From the NCBI GenBank assembly GCA_026008535.1, contig BRKX01000007.1, positions 60,501,001 through 60,565,000 on the forward strand: a DNA stretch of 64,000 nucleotides. Reading direction: 5' to 3'. The notes under the pieces were generated by a model that was not told the origin of the DNA, searched no databases, and saw only the letters and a list, made by a program, of their open reading frames with translations. Positions 23,456-34,497 of the stretch are shown piece by piece. The position numbers and the translations under genes are program-made. Origin of the DNA: Perilla frutescens (Eukaryota > Streptophyta > Magnoliopsida > Lamiales > Lamiaceae). How positions within the stretch are numbered: position 1 is the stretch's first letter; the number at the start of each line of letters is the position of its first letter.

Positions 23456-24278
23456 TGTAACGCCCCAAACTATTCCGTTTGGCCACGTCACATAACATAT
23501 AATTTACTTACATAAATTTGTGTTCTTTTAATAAATTGGGTGGAAGCTAAGGTCAAATTGTATCATGATGATTGACATCATAATTCCCAATATAAATTTT
23601 TCACAATTATAACATGTAACCTATCGAATCTACACTATCACACAACATATTATCTAATGGAAGTATTGCATAAGTCCATCCACATCAATCATACAATCAT
23701 CTAACCTATCGGGCTCATAGGTTTTACACAACCCGCCCGTCTAGCATCCTCCTAAATTAACATACATAGCGAAGGGGTTCAATGGCATATAATTTGCACG
23801 TAGAAAGGCTCCAAGATCGAATGACCTGCCTTTAAAACATTTACACATTACATCATAACTACAAAATAGGGCTAGTTCCAACCCCAAGGATCATTGATCA
23901 TAAAGATAAAAGAAAAGTGATCAATGAAATAATAATAATATAAGTATTTCAAAGGAAGAGCATGGAAAAGTAAACACAAGCTTTTGGGGGTTCTCTTATG
24001 TTCACAACACTCCTACTCGAGCCCCAACTCCTCAACCTGAAATTCATTAAATGAATGAGGTGAGTATTTAACAACATACTCAGTGGGGAAACAATGTAAA
24101 TAGTTATAGCTAATTGCACAAGTGAAAATGTAAAATATGGAAATTTCTTTACTTTGTGGAGACTAGTCTCAATGCCATAGGGCCCAAACATCATGATGCC
24201 CCTGTTAATGAACATTTTAGCCCTGTAGGGATGGCCGCAGGCTTATTATCCTCCAGGTAGGACATTAACAAGTCTATA
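23456..24278 (-). mobile_element. Solo LTR A, right-hand (3') segment in its own orientation
   Basis: This is one half of a solo LTR of about 2.29 kb in total. On the plus strand the left edge is TGTAACGCCCC (23456), next to TTTTT. The other edge, GGGATATCACA, lies at 42034, again next to TTTTT. LTR A is oriented minus: reversed, it starts TGTGATATCCC, and it carries the sense hairpin/TTTCAGG motif on the minus strand at 24093-24037. It also contains a run of short inverted repeats (24180-24262) that continues at 40570. No coding sequence is seen. Confidence 0.8.
24037..24093 (-). promoter_or_regulatory. Conserved LTR hairpin plus TTTCAGG motif (LTR A)
   Basis: On the minus strand CCACTGAGTAT ... 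ATACTCACC is followed by ATGAATTTCAGG. The arms TGAGTAT/ATACTCA pair fully. Relative to the GAGTAC/GTACTC version in other LTRs, both arms have changed together. It supports the minus orientation of this LTR. Confidence 0.5.
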
Positions 24279-27274
24279 TGTAACACCCTAGAATTTTGGA
24301 TAAGGTTTAGAGGATTGTTAAAGTTAATTAATTAGTTAAGGAAGAAATTTAAATAAGGTTAATTGAGGTCGGATGTCAGTCACGACTTTAAGGGTTAGTT
24401 TTTCGTAACAATCGTCTCTTTGGGAAATGTAATCCTAATTCTTTTATGGCCATTCGAGGTCTCGTTAGAAAGGTATTAACTTAAGGAGTAAGCCAATGTT
24501 TTCGGATTTTAATTCTGAAGTCATTTCAGTTCCTGGTAATGAAAAACGTATCTAAGGAGTGAATGAATAGTAACTTTCGCGCGCGTTCGTGTTTTGAGAA
24601 ATTTAAGAAATCCTCCTCGTTGATCCGAGTCTAGTTCTGTTAAGCCCTTCTTATGGGAAATGACTCAAGGATTCCGTTAGCATTCACAGATTTCCATTCT
24701 GAGGTCAATCGAACGCTCGACAGCAAAATCTGTCAGTCTGAGTGAATAGTAAAAAGTAATTCCAAAAATGAAATCTTTGCTCGTCTTTCTTCTGACGACC
24801 CCGTCTTCTTCATGAATCAAGTTGGTTCCTTAGTATTTGAGCCAACGAGTCTCTCAGTATTTTTAGATTTCGTGTCTGAGATCATTTGGACCTCGACATT
24901 GAATAAAGCAGCTTTTAACCGAACCCGAGATAACTTTTGCAGTGTTCCTACACTGGAATGGCTTCTCAAGGAAGCCAAACTCTCTCCTATAAATAGGGGA
25001 CTACCTATTTTGCTTTCACTTTCTCATTTACCATCCATTCACTTCCAAGTTGAGAGAGTGAGAAAGCTTTGAGAGCCGAGAAAGTTCTGTCGAAGTAAAA
25101 AGCGTTCTTCGTGAGTATTCCGCAAGACGACGAGCGGAGTATCGTGGAAGTGATGTGGTAAGGGAATGTGATAGGGGCATCGTGGGGTCGTAGCAGGTGG
25201 CTCTGCCGTCATTGCGACTCGATGAGATGCCGAGCTAGCCACTGTCCTTCGACGCACCTAACCTCGTCCATTCTTGTTCATCGGTCTCGATTTCATTTCT
25301 TTTTCAGTCTTTTAATTCCGCATTTACTTTTCCTTCTTCATATTCTTCGTGTTCTTCATTATTACTCGTTTACCTTCCGTATAAGTTGTATTTCGATTCT
25401 CATTGAAGTTCCAAGTTAATAACATTTACGTTATACTGCTCGCTTTATTCCTGTCATTATAATCCTCGTCATTATTTTGTGTATTTAGTCTCGTTATTCT
25501 GTTTAAATTCCATTCAAGCTATATTTGAAGATTTCGTTGTTATTCTAAACATTAAGGAAGATTACCGTGTTTATGCTGTTATAATGCCAAAATTCTTTTT
25601 AAGATAAAGCATGCCGTTTCGTGTTAATTTAAATTATTGGTGCATGTTTTAAAAATTTTGGTAAAGTGTTCTTTGTGTTTGTCGAAGGAATCAATGAACA
25701 CGAAGAACCCAGATGAATATTGCCCAGAAACTGGGCGGAAGAGAGAGAAAGAAGGAGCCCCGCCGTGGGGGGGATGCGCCGCCGTGCCACACCTCCCTCG
25801 GCCCAACAGGCCCCCGCCGGCATAGGGGTGTGCCGCGGTGGGGGGTTGTCCGCCGGTGTCTACTAGCGCCGCGGCAGGGGGTGCCCGCCGGTGCAGGGGT
25901 GCGCCGCGGTGCCCTCCCTCCCCTGTGTTGTTCCATGCCAATTTTTCTGGCTATTTTTTTCGTACCCTCTTTTTGAGTTTTTGAGTTTTTCAATTTGTGT
26001 TATTTCTGAGTTATTTCCAAGATTAATTTTTGAAAAAAACATCCAAGTTATTTCCAATTTATTTCGAGTAAAGTTTTCAAGTTATCTTCCGTCTAGAACT
26101 TGAGAAATCAAGATGTGATGTTCTTCAAATAAATTTTTCTAGAAACCTGATAAGGTTGTAAAGTCATGCTATCCATGTTTAAGTCCTAATTAAGGGTATT
26201 TAAGTTGGGTATTATTTAATTTCTTATTCTTAGTTAGAAATCTTCGAAGAAGGTCGCTAAGTCGATGATTCGACTTTTGTATGAGGAAGTGAGCCTCGTG
26301 GGAATTCGAAGAAGGATCATCAACTCGTTGCCTCATCTTTTTCCCCATGATCGAGGTGGGTAAATCTATACTCATCTAAAGTTTGAGCTAATAAGCTCTA
26401 GAAGCATATAGAGCAAATCAGATATCCAATAAAGCATTTTTGCTCTGCCTGATTGATCTCTGTACAAGGAAGGAAGGGAAGGAAGATATTATGTTATAAT
26501 TGAGCTCTCAAGCATGTTTAGAATGTTTAGAAATGCTAGAAATGTTGAATTATTGTTTGTGCTTAGCATGAGGTATTTAGAATTGTCTTTACTTACAATT
26601 CGTATTTATTTACGTTCATCTCCTTGTATTTGAATGATTATGCTTTGTTAAAAGCTCGTATAGTTAAGGATTAAAGATTGTCTTGTTAGGGTAGCGTTAA
26701 ATCCCTTATAGGCCGAGATCAAGCTATATTAAATGATTAGCCCTTAGATGTTGCTCTAAGATTGGTTTTGCTAGCAAGATTCAGGAAGAAAGGAATTTAG
26801 CATTTTGCTTAGGCAGGATTTGAGCTCAGAACTGTTAAGGGAGTCACTGCTGGGTTAATTCCCTCGCAAACTAGTTTGGATATTTGAGCTAACCCCTCTT
26901 CTATCCTATGGCATGACTAAGGGTGCAGTTGACATCAGGTTTGAGCCAGGATGGGCCCAAAAAGAAAAGAAAAAGGTTTTACGGATATGGAGAGGGCTTT
27001 TGCATTTTGCTCTCCATATACTGTCAGTTAATTAATGGATATCTTGAAGTTATTAAAGTGTTTACGTTAAAACCCACTAAGTACATTAGTGCTCATGCCC
27101 CCTCTTTTTCAAATGTTTTTAGGTTGAGATGCCGATGATGTTGGTGGCTGTGGATGTGGGTTGGCTACCAAGATTGACTTGTTGTTATCTAAGTTATTTT
27201 GAAATCCCATTATGTGTTCTGCTACTCTGATACACTCTTTCTAATTCCGTTTTAAGTTCTATTATGATTATCGC
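24279..27274 (+). mobile_element. Solo LTR 2, left segment (Tekay/Del-like, sister of solo LTR 1)
   Basis: It begins TGTAACACCCTAG and is flanked by CTATA (24274-24278); the right end ...GCTGTTACA at 40564 is followed by the same CTATA (40565-40569). The total length without the CACTA insertion is 3359 bp. It is collinear with 6457-9762, including the TATA box (24988-24996), GC-rich island (25752-25925) and hairpin motif (27071-27123). No PBS or internal region follows. ORFs in it are shadows of LTR sequence. Confidence 0.9.
24988..24996 (+). promoter_or_regulatory. TATA box of solo LTR 2
   Basis: TATAAATAG in CTCCTATAAATAGGGG, at the position equivalent to 7167-7175 in solo LTR 1. Confidence 0.65.
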
Positions 27275-27302
27275 CACTACCACAAAAACTCTCATACATA
27301 AC
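27275..27302 (+). repeat. Left terminal inverted repeat of the CACTA element
   Basis: It begins CACTACCACAAAAACTCTC and pairs with 40174-40201, with a single mismatch at base 23. The conserved CACTA pentamer at the outer end is the recognition end of En/Spm transposases. Confidence 0.93.
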
Positions 27303-27570
27303 ACTTCATACATAACGGATATTTTAAAAATCCGTTATCTATGAGCGCATTTTTGGTATAGATAACGGATATTTGAAAAATCCGTTACGAGAAAAGTGTT
27401 ATCTCCGATCATATATAACGTTTTCGAGTCTTGCGTTATCTGTGAGTGTTACATATTGTTCACAATTATAACACTCATTTGGTACCGTTATGTGTTGTGT
27501 TATGTTTAAACATATTATATAACGGTAAAATTTACCGTTATGAATATCTGTTATGTATATCTGTTATTTT
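27303..27570 (+). repeat. Left subterminal repeat region of the CACTA element
   Basis: About a dozen copies of ATAACGG, CCGTTAT and close variants occur in both orientations, often as small palindromes such as AACGGATAT...ATCCGTTA. In En/Spm elements such arrays bind the second, TnpA-type protein. This side is about 270 bp, much shorter than the right side. Confidence 0.75.
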
Positions 27571-29483
27571 TTTTAATTCAAAATTATTAAATTGAAAATT
27601 TTCTAACTTTGGCGCGGCTATTTCCCACCATTATTTCCAACCAAACCATTTGATATATCATAAAAATAATAAGTATATTTTTAAACAAAAAATTGTGACA
27701 AAAACAGTAAACAAAAGGATCGAAATTGACGTTTAAACCTGGAGAACAAATGATCAAAATTGAAAAGCCCCTTCTCCCAAATTCAAATTCAGAGAACAAA
27801 GAGCAGAAAAAGAAAAGCCCCTTCGCCCAAATCTCAATTCAAGCGGGAGTTAGAAAAAATTCACATTCCCCCTTTTTCAATTCGCGGGAGTTTCAGAAGC
27901 CCTAGTCAAATTCTATCAAAAATTTTCCCTCATCTTCTCCTTCCCCTTTGCTGTTAATACCCCTCGTCATTGCCTTGTCTCAGCGTTGCCATACCTCACC
28001 GTCGTTGCCCCTTCCCATCTCATTGCTGCCAATCGTAATTCAATATATAGCCTAAAGGAGTTCATTTTTTGATTTGGGGGAACTGGAAGAAACTGCGATT
28101 TTCTCTAATTTTTGAGGTATTAATACATTTTCTTCATCGTTTTACTCTTTTGCTGCTTGTGTTCTTCCGTTTTTGGTATATTTATGTTTATGGTGCCTCT
28201 GATTTCTCGATCAATTCTGCATCAGTAATGAATAAAAGCCCTTATATTTGAAGTGTTGGTGATTCCGTTGTCGTGTTGTATGTGCTTGAAGTTGTTTTGA
28301 ATTTTTTCTTTTTATCTTCATATTTTTTCTTTGCTACTTGCTATTTGCTCGCTGCTGCGCTATTTTAGATTGCTAGTGGATTTTTTTTTTTATTTTTTTT
28401 TTTTGGTTTTGCAATTTGTTAAATTTAGAAATGAGCTTTTGAAAGTGAATTGATGCAAATATTTAGATGACTCCATTTCGTACTTAATGAATAAATATCT
28501 ATTTTCTAATGATGGACATAGGTATATGTGGAAGTAGACAGAATTGGAGAGGATCTGGTTAAGGATCTGGAGAACTCATTGCCCTCATTATTGGTTACTA
28601 TCAAATATCAATGATCTGTTTTTGAAATTGGAAGCATCCATTGGCCACTTTCACGTAAATCGTCAAGTAAGTGATAGACTAGATAACCACTATTGTACTC
28701 CCTTAATCATCATCCTACACTGAAAAACATTTTTTTACATACCTTTCCTATGCAACCCTGTTGTATGAGGCACACATAGCTTAGTTCTGCCTTTAGTGCT
28801 GTTTCCAACAAAATCTTTATACAATGGGCTTGCAGAGTGGCTCATCAGTGGAAGGAAGCTATTCAGTTCCTTTGATTTTTGCAGAACTTCCAGAAGTTAA
28901 TCAGAAGTAATATATCACGTACATTAATTACCTTAATCGATCTATGACAAATTTATTAAAAAAAAATGGAACTAATGAAAAGAATTGAGTGGGAAAAAAA
29001 AAGGTGATTAATGTTTTAGACTGGTAATTAGTAAACAGAAACAAAAACATTAGGTAAGGAGAAAGTAGCTATTCTGAAGTTGAGAATGGAAATGAGACAG
29101 TGACATCTCTCCTCCTGAAATGATAAGATAACATGGAGGCCATGAATCTGAATTTTGGTTTGCTTTACCATAATTATAATGATTCGAAATGAATTAAGAT
29201 AAAGTAGGCAGTTGACTTAATTATTAGCTATGCTGAAAGCTAGATAGACAAAAGGAACTTGTACATTTTGTTAGGAAACTTGTATAGGGCAATGTAGAGT
29301 TTTTGTAGCCACCTCTTTGCATTTTTGTAGTTACATGGAACTTCTTAACCAAATAATGTTTATCGGAAGTCTTCTGCTATTTATTTTAGTTGTAGGGAGT
29401 AGGGACCTTGTAAATATAGTTTTACCACACCACTTTTCTAAACTTTTATGTTTTTCTTATGTTGATGGGTTACACAATTTCAG
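27571..29483 (+). other. CACTA 5' non-coding interior
   Basis: No transposase coding sequence is visible. Around 27750-28050 there is a C/T-rich stretch that looks like a gene promoter or 5' leader (CGTCATTGCCTTGTC, CCGTCGTTGCCCC), followed by T-rich sequence. At 28522-28677 a stretch bounded by AG and GTAAGT can be read as NDLFLKLEASIGHFHVNRQ. At 28830-28907 another could be an exon. Both may be further captured fragments, but I do not recognise them. Confidence 0.4.
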
Positions 29484-29597
29484 AATACCGATCTCAAGCT
29501 TTCTGTCGATCTCTTGGAAAAGGAAAGAGATTTCTACTTTGGAAAATTACGTGATGTAGAAGTACTTTGTCAGACTTCTGAGTTAGAAAAGCTTCCG
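29484..29597 (+). pseudogene. Captured exon of an EB1-like microtubule end-binding protein
   Basis: A 38-codon open stretch bounded by TTTCAG and GTAAGA encodes DLKLSVDLLEKERDFYF then KLRDVEVLCQTSELEKLP. This closely matches, from memory, the start of the EB1 C-terminal homology domain of plant EB1 proteins (LKLSVDxLEKERDFYFxKLRDIExLCQ). The exon keeps both splice sites, so genomic DNA rather than a retro-copy was captured. No other EB1 exon (CH domain, acidic tail) is seen nearby. It lies in the plus orientation upstream of the transposase. Confidence 0.8.
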
Positions 29598-30055
29598 GTA
29601 AGAACTCCCAAACACAATCACCTTTTCTTGAATTGGTACTAATGGAGTAATCAATGTATTGTTTCAAATTTGTGGATGTTTTACTTGTAACTTGTGACTG
29701 CGTCCAGTTATGTTGAAGCTGAGATTGTGCATGTACATCTGCATGTTTGGCTGACATGATCTCACCATCACGAACATCCTTCTATCAGCAATGTGTTTAT
29801 TTGCATTGCCGAAGATTTGCTTATAGATCATCAACTACTGGTCTATTTCCTTTCACCTCAACTAATCAATCTAGCATGTTGTCTATCATCATAAATGTCT
29901 AAAACTAAACTGAAGAAAGATTCAGGATAAGATAGATTTCCACTAGACACTCATTGTGGCTACCCTAATATTTCCTATTTAAATAAAAGCATGATGAAAT
30001 ACAGCAGTTTGGGCATTTATGTAAAAAAAGGAACATCTCAATTATAATGTAGTAC

Positions 30056-30548
30056 CTTTAAGCTCCTGCAACTCATTGTGCAGCTTTCGATTTTCAGCTA
30101 GGACTGGATAATAGTTCATTGTTGCATCGCTTAGAATCTTGATTTTCGAACCTGTTATATCATGTTAGGCCAGTTTCCATATAGTAGATGAAAAAACTAT
30201 ATCTGAAATCTGTCTCAAAAGGTAGAACTACCTAAGTTACTGAATTCTTCCAAGTAGCTTTCTCTGTTGTATTGACTGAGACACTAATTTTACTTCCTGA
30301 ACAAATGGTTGGCTAATATATGAGAGATATGGATGAAGTTACTTATAAGGGATATGTAATGATAATATTTTAGAATAGCATACACGTAGTGCACCAAGCT
30401 GAAATTCTGTGAATATTTGGTAAAGTTGTTCTTTCTTCTTCCACCTTTCAGATTATTACTTTGATAATGCCTCGAGCTCGTGTACTCTAGTGCTTAATTC
30501 TTTTAGCAAGCTTTGAGCGTCCTTCAATCTATTCTCAAGTAGAAATAC
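30056..30548 (-). pseudogene. Captured kinesin-14-like gene fragment, three exons
   Basis: On the minus strand three exon-like blocks with splice sites appear in order. Block 1, 30548-30460: ENRLKDAQSLLKELSTRVHE, a coiled coil. Block 2, about 30277-30232: YNRESYLEEFSNL. Block 3, 30151-30056: KIKILSDATMNYY and VLAENRKLHNELQELKG. Blocks 2 and 3 join in phase across the intron. The order and sequence match the neck region just before the motor domain in plant KIN-14 proteins (VLAENRKLYNEVQDLKG followed by NIRVYCR), by family knowledge. The motor domain itself is not present. The fragment lies opposite to the transposase genes. Confidence 0.75.
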
Positions 30549-30667
30549 CTTTTTACCTTAATTTCTTAAATTTAATTATTTAGCATTATTAATTATAATT
30601 TAATGAATTGAATTATATCTTGTGTTTTGCTCTTGACATGTATGAAAGTGTAAACACATAAATTAGG

Positions 30668-33600
30668 ATGGATAAATCATGGATGTCTAAGAATAGATTA
30701 TCAGATGAGTATGAGATTGGAGTTGATGCTTTCTTGAAGTTCACAGTAGAGAGGGGGTGCGATGCTAGTAGACTGTCTTGTCCTTGTGCAAAGTGTGGTA
30801 ACACTAGGAAGCACAAACTTAGTCTTGTAAAGGGGCATATCATAATGAATGGTATGGACATGAACTATCAGCAAAGGATATGGTATGGGGAAGTAGTTAA
30901 ATCGTCACAATCAACATGTGATACAGATTGGGTTGGGAAAGGTGATACAAGCTGTAGTGTTGATGAGCCAATAGATATGATTCATGATGCGTATGATGCC
31001 TATGAAGATGACCCAACTCACTTTCAGACACTGCTCGAAGATGCTAAAAAACCCCTATATGAAGATTGTAACAGTTTTACTACGCTAGTGGCCACTATAA
31101 AAATATTTAACTTGAAGGCAAAATATGGCTGGAGTGACACAAGTTTCAAGGATTTACTGAAATTGATAAAGAAAATGCTCCCTAAAGGCAATCTGATGCC
31201 TGCTTCTTTATACGCAGCAAAGAAAACCTTAAACACGCTAGAGTTAGATTACAAGAAGATTCATGCTTGCCCTAACGATTGCATTCTCTACCGGAAAGAG
31301 TTTAAGGATTCACATGATTGCCCTACATGTGGGATGTCTAGATGGAAGATGAATACAAAAAATAAGTCTATTTCTAGGGTGCCGTCGAAGGTCTTGTGGT
31401 ATTTTCCTCCGATACCAAGATTTCGAAGAATGTTCCGGACTCCAGAAATTTCTAAAGAGCTTACTTGGCATGCAGATGAAAGAACTCGTGACGGAATTTT
31501 ACGTCATCCAGCCGATGCACCAACTTGGAAATTAGTGGACAGCAAGTGGCCGGATTTTGGACAAGAACCAAGAAATCTCAGATTAGCTTTGGCAGCTGAT
31601 GGTATGAATCCACATAGTGTGATGAGCTCTAACTATAGTTGCTGGCCAGTTATTCTTGTCACGTACAATTTACCACCTTGGTTAATCATGAAGAGAAAAT
31701 TCATGATGTTAACTCTTCAGATTTCTGGTCCTAAGCAACCCGGTAATGATATTGATGTTTACTTGGAACCTTTAATTGATGACTTGAAAGAGTTATGGGA
31801 GGTAGGTATCCAAGTATATGATGGGTATCGTGATCAAAGCTTCACACTAAGATTTGTTCTTTTATGGACAATTAATGATTTCCCTGCCTATGGAAACTTG
31901 AGTGGATGTTCAGTTAAAGGATATAAAGCTTGTCCCATTTGTGCAGACAAAACTCATTCAATCCATCTGCCTAAGAGTAGAAAAATGTGTTATGCAGGAC
32001 ATAGGCAATGGCTACCTCATTTCCATCCTTACCGAAGGCAGAAAAAAGCTTTTGATGGCAAACCACAGTTGGATCCTGCCCCTAAACCATTGAGTGGCAG
32101 CGAGGTTTTAGAGAGAATGGAAGCATACAATTGTGTATGGGGAAAAGCAAAAGGAAAAAAATTATCAGATGAAGGAAGTTCCAAGAAGAGAAAGAAAAAG
32201 GGAGCAAAAGGTGAAGACTTATCAGCCACATCTTCTGATCAAAATCCGTTATTCAAAAAAAAATCGATATTTTTTGAGCTAGAGTATTGGGAGCATTTAT
32301 ATATTCGTCACATACTCGATGTGATGCACATCGAAAAAAATGTGTTGGAAAGTCTTCTTGGTACATTACTTAACATTTCGGGGAAGACAAAGGATGGAAT
32401 CTCCGCAAGGCAAGACTTGGTTGATATGCAGATTAGGGTTGAGTTAGCACCAAAGGATGTTGGAAAAAAAACATGTTTGCCTCCTGCGTGCTATACACTG
32501 AGGAAAGAGGAGAAGAAAAATGTGTGCACTTCTTTTCTTGGGATGAAAGTTCCTTAAGGATACTCTTCTAACATTAGTAGACTTGTATCCATGAAGGACC
32601 TGAAACTTACTGGATTGAAATCACATGATTGTCATGTTTTGATGCAACAACTTCTTCCAATTGCTATTCGTGGTGTTTTGCCTAAGCATGTGAGGATTGC
32701 CATTACTAGGATGTGCCTGTTTTTCAATGAGATATGCAACAAGGAGATACAAGTGCCACGATTGGAAGAAGTTCAAAAAGAAATTGTGACAACTTTGTGC
32801 CTCCTGGAGAAGTATTTCTTACCTTCTTTCTTTGATATAATGGTACATTTGACAGTGCATCTAGTACGTGAAGTTAAGTTGTGTGGACCGGTATGGTACA
32901 GATGGATGTACCCTTTTGAGAGATACATGAAAATTTTGAAGGGGTATGTACGAAACCATACTCAACCTGAGGGCTGTATAGTTGAGTCGTATATTATTGA
33001 AGAGGCTGTTGAATTCTGCTCTGAATATTTATCCGATGTACACACTATTGGGATCTCATCTAGTCATTATAAGGTTGACGTGACAGAAGGATGTGTTCAA
33101 AAATCAATCAGTGATGAAGAACGAGAACAAGCTCATCATTATGTATTGACAAATGGTCCCGATATCGATCCCTTTATCGAGTAAGCCATTAATATTGTTA
33201 ATTTCTTTTATAAATTCAAATTATAAAACTAAATTGAATCTATATATGTAGAAAACATAAGGCACAAGTAGCATCACAGTTTCCTAAGAGAAATCCGAAG
33301 TGGCTTCAAGATGAGCACAACAAGTCATTTCTTAGCTGGATGCATGAACACATAAGTTGCCTAATGTAGCTTTTAGTTTTGCCCTAAAAATAAAGCTTAA
33401 TATTAATTAAAAATTTTGTAGGTTGTTGTCGATGCTAAGTATGAGCTATCTCATAGGTTGAAAATTCTTTGTGGGTGGCCAACCAAGCGAGTATTATCAT
33501 ATGCTAGTTACAGTATAGATGGTGTACTTTTTAGTACATTAAAGCGTGATGAAACTCGAGTTACTCAAAATTCTGGCGTTAGCATGTGTGCAACTGTCAT

Positions 33601-34102
33601 GCAAATTGCTAGTGTTAAGGACAAGAATCCAATTGTGTCAGATATGATGTTTTATGGAAGGATTGAGGAGATTTGGGAGCTTGATTACACCAAATTTCAA
33701 GTTGTAGTGTTTAAGTGCAGATGGGTTGACAACAATAGTGGTGTTAAAGTGGATGACAGTGGCTTTACCTTAGTAAATCTGAACAAAGTAGGATACCAAT
33801 CAGACTCCTTTATTTTGGGAAGTCAAGCCAAACAGGTGTTTTATATTCAAGACCCTGAAGATGTGGCATGGTCAGTAGTACTTGCTAGTCCCAACAAACG
33901 ATACATTGAAAGGATCAATCGTGATGATCTGGGGGACACTTCCATGCAACTGCAAGGTTTTTCAAAAGGAGTGCCAATAGCTGACACAAGTAACACGTCG
34001 GATGACAATGAACCACCATGTGTTCGTAATGATTGCGATCCCATTTGGATTAACGCTCCAAATTTAGAGTTTGGTGAGCTTCTAGTAGACTATATTGTGT
34101 AA
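30668..34102 (+). pseudogene. CACTA TnpD-type transposase (Transposase_21 / tnp2), one nonsense codon
   Basis: It starts MDKSWMSKNRLSDEYEIGVD, the usual Transpos_assoc opening, with the zinc-like CPCAKC and later CPTCGMSRWK. The tnp2 catalytic region follows: RNLRLALAADGMNPH, CWPVILVTYNLPPWL, LWTINDFPAYGNLSG, HILDVMHIEKNVLESLLGTL. Then come a DUF4218 region (LKSHDCHVLMQQLLPIAIR, PFERYMKILKGYVRNHTQPE) and a DUF4216 region (NSGVSMCATVMQIAS, VFKCRWVDN). A TAA at 32555-32557 replaces the codon expected before GYSSNIS; the frame continues unchanged. Introns are 33181-33251 and about 33354-33421. This protein cuts and joins the element ends in the family. Confidence 0.88.
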
Positions 34103-34497
34103 ATTTTGATGTTTTTTTACACAGATGTATGATTTTTTTAGTGCTGAAAATCTGAAAAATATATTAACATTTATATTTACATATTTATATTGATGAATTA
34201 AAGCTGGAGATAAATTGAAGTAAGAACTGTAAACCAAGATTCAAAATTAAAACAGGATAAGAAAGACAAGTTTTCCTTGAAATTTTGTGGTTCTGCTCTG
34301 AAATTGCTACCAACTCTATCTGTGCATTATTATATGTGCATTATATGAATGTCTGAGAAGTGGTTCGTTAATTTTCTCTATATGGCTTACACTCATCTGA
34401 ATCAATAATTTTCAGATTATTATTGTAGCATGACTATCTGTCAAAATAGTCTGCAGATCCTTACCGACATGTATTTGTTGAGCAGGTTCTTAACAAC
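34103..34497 (+). other. Gap between the two CACTA genes
   Basis: A 395-bp AT-rich spacer between the transposase stop and the ATG of the second gene. I see no ORF or clear terminator or promoter motif beyond AT-rich stretches. It probably holds the 3' end of one transcript and the start region of the next. Confidence 0.4.

Noticed and set aside
29494..29757. A minus-strand ORF over the EB1 exon
   Set aside because: The plus strand of the same stretch has splice sites and clear EB1 residues; the minus frame has none.
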